From assembly GCF_000982415.1 (NCBI RefSeq), contig NZ_LANI01000002.1, positions 186,001 through 250,000 on the forward strand: 64,000 nucleotides of DNA. The letters run 5' to 3'. Below are positions 62,282-64,000 of this stretch, one piece after another; position 1 is the first letter of the stretch; each line of letters begins with the position of its first letter. The notes under the pieces were generated by a model. That model ran no database searches, was not told the DNA's origin, and saw only the letters and a program-made list of their open reading frames with translations. Position numbers and translations under genes: made by a program. The stretch comes from Kiloniella litopenaei. Lineage in GTDB: Bacteria; Pseudomonadota; Alphaproteobacteria; Kiloniellales; Kiloniellaceae.

Positions 62282-64000
62282 TTATTTTTTAATCGCCGCC
62301 TGTGCTGCGGCAAGACGGGCGATTGGCACGCGGAACGGTGAACAGGAAACGTAGTTCAATCCGACCTGCTGACAGAAGTTGATGGATGCCGGATCACCGC
62401 CGTGTTCACCACAGATACCAAGCTTGATATCTCCGCGGGTCTTGCGACCACGTTCTGCTGCGATTTCAACCAGCTCACCCACACCTTCCTGGTCAAGAGA
62501 AATGAAAGGATCCTGTTCGATGATGCCATTGCGCTCGTAAGCACCAAGGAAGTTCCCCGCATCATCGCGCGACAGACCAAAGGTTGTTTGCGTCAGGTCA
62601 TTGGTTCCGAAAGAGAAAAACTCGGCTTCTTCCGCAATATCCCCGGCACGTAACGCGGCACGCGGTAGCTCGATCATCGTCCCCACAAGGTACGTCATCT
62701 CAACACCTTCCGCAGCCATTACCTCTTTGGCAACGCGGTCAACCAAAGCCTTAAGGATCTCAAGCTCTTTCTTCATACCAACCAGCGGGATCATCACCTC
62801 TGGCTCAACTGTCTGACCTTCGGTCTTTGAAACCTGCGCTGCGGCTTCAAAAATAGCACGGGCCTGCATTTCATAAATTTCCGGATAGGAAATCCCCAAA
62901 CGACAACCACGGTGCCCCAGCATCGGGTTGGTTTCAGACATCTTTGCAGCACGGGCGTGCAGCTTTTCAATCGGCACACCAGCCGCATCGGCCACGTCCT
63001 GCATTTCTTCCTCGCCGTGCGGCAGAAATTCATGCAGTGGTGGATCAAGCAAACGAATTGTTACCGGAAGTCCTGCCATAATCTTGAAGATCTCAACAAA
63101 GTCTTCACGCTGCATCGGCAGAATTTTATCCAGTGCTTTACGACGCCCGGCCTCATCATCCGACAGAATCATTTCACGCACAGCAACAATACGATCCGCA
63201 TCAAAGAACATGTGCTCGGTACGACAAAGACCAATACCCTCTGCGCCAAAGCTACGCGCAGTACGGCAATCATTCGGCGTCTCGGCGTTGGTACGTACCT
63301 TCATAGACCGGATACTGTCTGCCCATTCCATCAGGGTCGAAAAGTTGCCAGACATTTCAGGCTGGATCGTCGGAATTTCCCCCGACATTACCTCACCATT
63401 ACTGCCGTCGATGGTGATAATATCCCCGGCTTTCAGGGTTTCACCGCGAACGATCATGGTTTCGTTTTTGTAATCCATCCGCAGATCACCCGCACCGGAT
63501 ACACAGGGGCGGCCCATGCCGCGCGCAACCACAGCCGCGTGAGACGTCATCCCGCCACGAGAGGTCAGAATACCTTTGGCTGCGTGCATCCCGTGAATAT
63601 CTTCCGGTGATGTTTCTGTACGACAAAGAATAACGTCCTTACCGGACTGCGCCATCTTCTCGGCCTCATCCGCAGAGAAAACAATCTGCCCGGATGCCGC
63701 ACCAGGTGATGCCGGCAAGCCGTGACCGATAACATTACGTTCGGCTTTGGGGTCAAGTGTCGGGTGCAATAGCTGATCAAGGGCAGCAGGTTCAACACGG
63801 CCAACCGCCTCTTCTTTTGTGATCAAGCCCTCGTCAACCATATCCACGGCGATCTGAAGCGCCGCAGCCGTTGTGCGCTTCCCGGCACGGGTTTGCAGCA
63901 TAAAGAGCTTGTTGGACTGAACGGTAAATTCAATGTCCTGCATATCGCGATAGTGCTTTTCCAGAATATGGCGCACTTCATCAAGCTGCTTGAATACCTC
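62282..64000 (-). CDS. ppdK: Pyruvate, phosphate dikinase (C-terminal two thirds; 5' end outside window)
   Basis: PpdK interconverts pyruvate, ATP and phosphate with phosphoenolpyruvate, AMP and pyrophosphate. The 572 residues present begin inside the ATP-grasp domain (EFTVQSNKLFMLQTRAGKRTTAAALQIA). They include the swivelling phosphohistidine domain, with the catalytic His in GGMTSHAAVVARGMGRPCVSGA. The PEP-binding TIM barrel has GLCRTEHMFF, SFGTNDLTQTTFG and GICGEHGGDPASI, the last with the active-site Cys. The reading frame is open to the right edge, so the true start lies outside. The usual length is about 880 residues. Confidence 0.96.
   Translation of the reverse strand, partial: EVFKQLDEVRHILEKHYRDMQDIEFTVQSNKLFMLQTRAGKRTTAAALQIAVDMVDEGLITKEEAVGRVEPAALDQLLHPTLDPKAERNVIGHGLPASPGAASGQIVFSADEAEKMAQSGKDVILCRTETSPEDIHGMHAAKGILTSRGGMTSHAAVVARGMGRPCVSGAGDLRMDYKNETMIVRGETLKAGDIITIDGSNGEVMSGEIPTIQPEMSGNFSTLMEWADSIRSMKVRTNAETPNDCRTARSFGAEGIGLCRTEHMFFDADRIVAVREMILSDDEAGRRKALDKILPMQREDFVEIFKIMAGLPVTIRLLDPPLHEFLPHGEEEMQDVADAAGVPIEKLHARAAKMSETNPMLGHRGCRLGISYPEIYEMQARAIFEAAAQVSKTEGQTVEPEVMIPLVGMKKELEILKALVDRVAKEVMAAEGVEMTYLVGTMIELPRAALRAGDIAEEAEFFSFGTNDLTQTTFGLSRDDAGNFLGAYERNGIIEQDPFISLDQEGVGELVEIAAERGRKTRGDIKLGICGEHGGDPASINFCQQVGLNYVSCSPFRVPIARLAAAQAAIKK

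Noticed and set aside
62912-63610. 232-codon open frame on the plus strand inside ppdK
   Set aside because: It is antisense to a well-conserved gene with intact motifs, and its composition mirrors the ppdK codons.

Overview
The window looks like a chromosomal segment of a free-living, Gram-negative, facultatively denitrifying alphaproteobacterium of moderate GC (roughly half). The nirK-norCBQD arrangement, MeaB, class I dihydroorotase, LPS-type glycosyltransferases and LapA-type adhesins fit a marine or aquatic Rhodospirillales-like organism. That placement is inference; no rRNA or tRNA gene was seen to confirm it. I also saw no CRISPR array, insertion sequence or prophage.

Layout. (1) 1-6016: copper nitrite reductase nirK (cut by the left edge) diverges from norC-norB-norQ-norD; the shared spacer holds two CRP/FNR-type boxes. 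(2) 6139-11370: an unrecognised helical protein, tryptophanase, a divergent RelA/SpoT-synthetase-like protein and a 2OG-Fe(II) dioxygenase. (3) 11690-18520: a tightly packed seven-gene operon encoding a Tat multicopper oxidase, a c-type cytochrome, a secreted phytochelatin-synthase-like enzyme, the small and large subunits of a GMC/FAD dehydrogenase with a cysteine cluster, an MFS carrier and an ATC-hydrolase-like protein. (4) 18714-29572: two paralogous LapA-like adhesins (912 and 2541 aa) with a TAAG cleavage-type motif near the N-terminus and RTX repeats at the C-terminus. Their upstream regions share a conserved motif. (5) 29890-39501: isomerase, MOSC protein, dihydroorotase, four envelope-type glycosyltransferases, YgfZ, a GNAT enzyme and an SMR transporter. 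(6) 39598-43355: a CARF-PD-(D/E)XK (Card1/Can2-like, DUF1887) nuclease translationally coupled to meaB, then a methyltransferase and a VOC protein. (7) 43489-49005: an RND/MMPL transporter operon with a LolA-like lipoprotein factor and an outer-membrane barrel, facing a TetR regulator; two perfect palindromes lie between them. (8) 49435-64000: a methyltransferase-like protein, an ALDH7-type dehydrogenase, a SpoIIAA-like protein, an iron-siderophore-type ABC importer with a Fur-like box, a DMT exporter, two paralogous orphan solute-binding proteins, a chemoreceptor, a periplasmic rhodanese and the C-terminal two thirds of pyruvate phosphate dikinase (cut by the right edge).

How they work together. 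Region 1 reduces nitrite to N2O. Region 3 has the parts of a periplasmic oxidation chain (dehydrogenase, cytochrome c, multicopper oxidase) joined to two enzyme families that act on small cysteine-derived molecules, and I do not know a described pathway with this composition. Region 4 probably governs biofilm attachment. The orphan CARF nuclease in region 6 and the RelA-like protein in region 2 are both candidates for nucleotide-signal-linked stress or defence functions outside their usual contexts.
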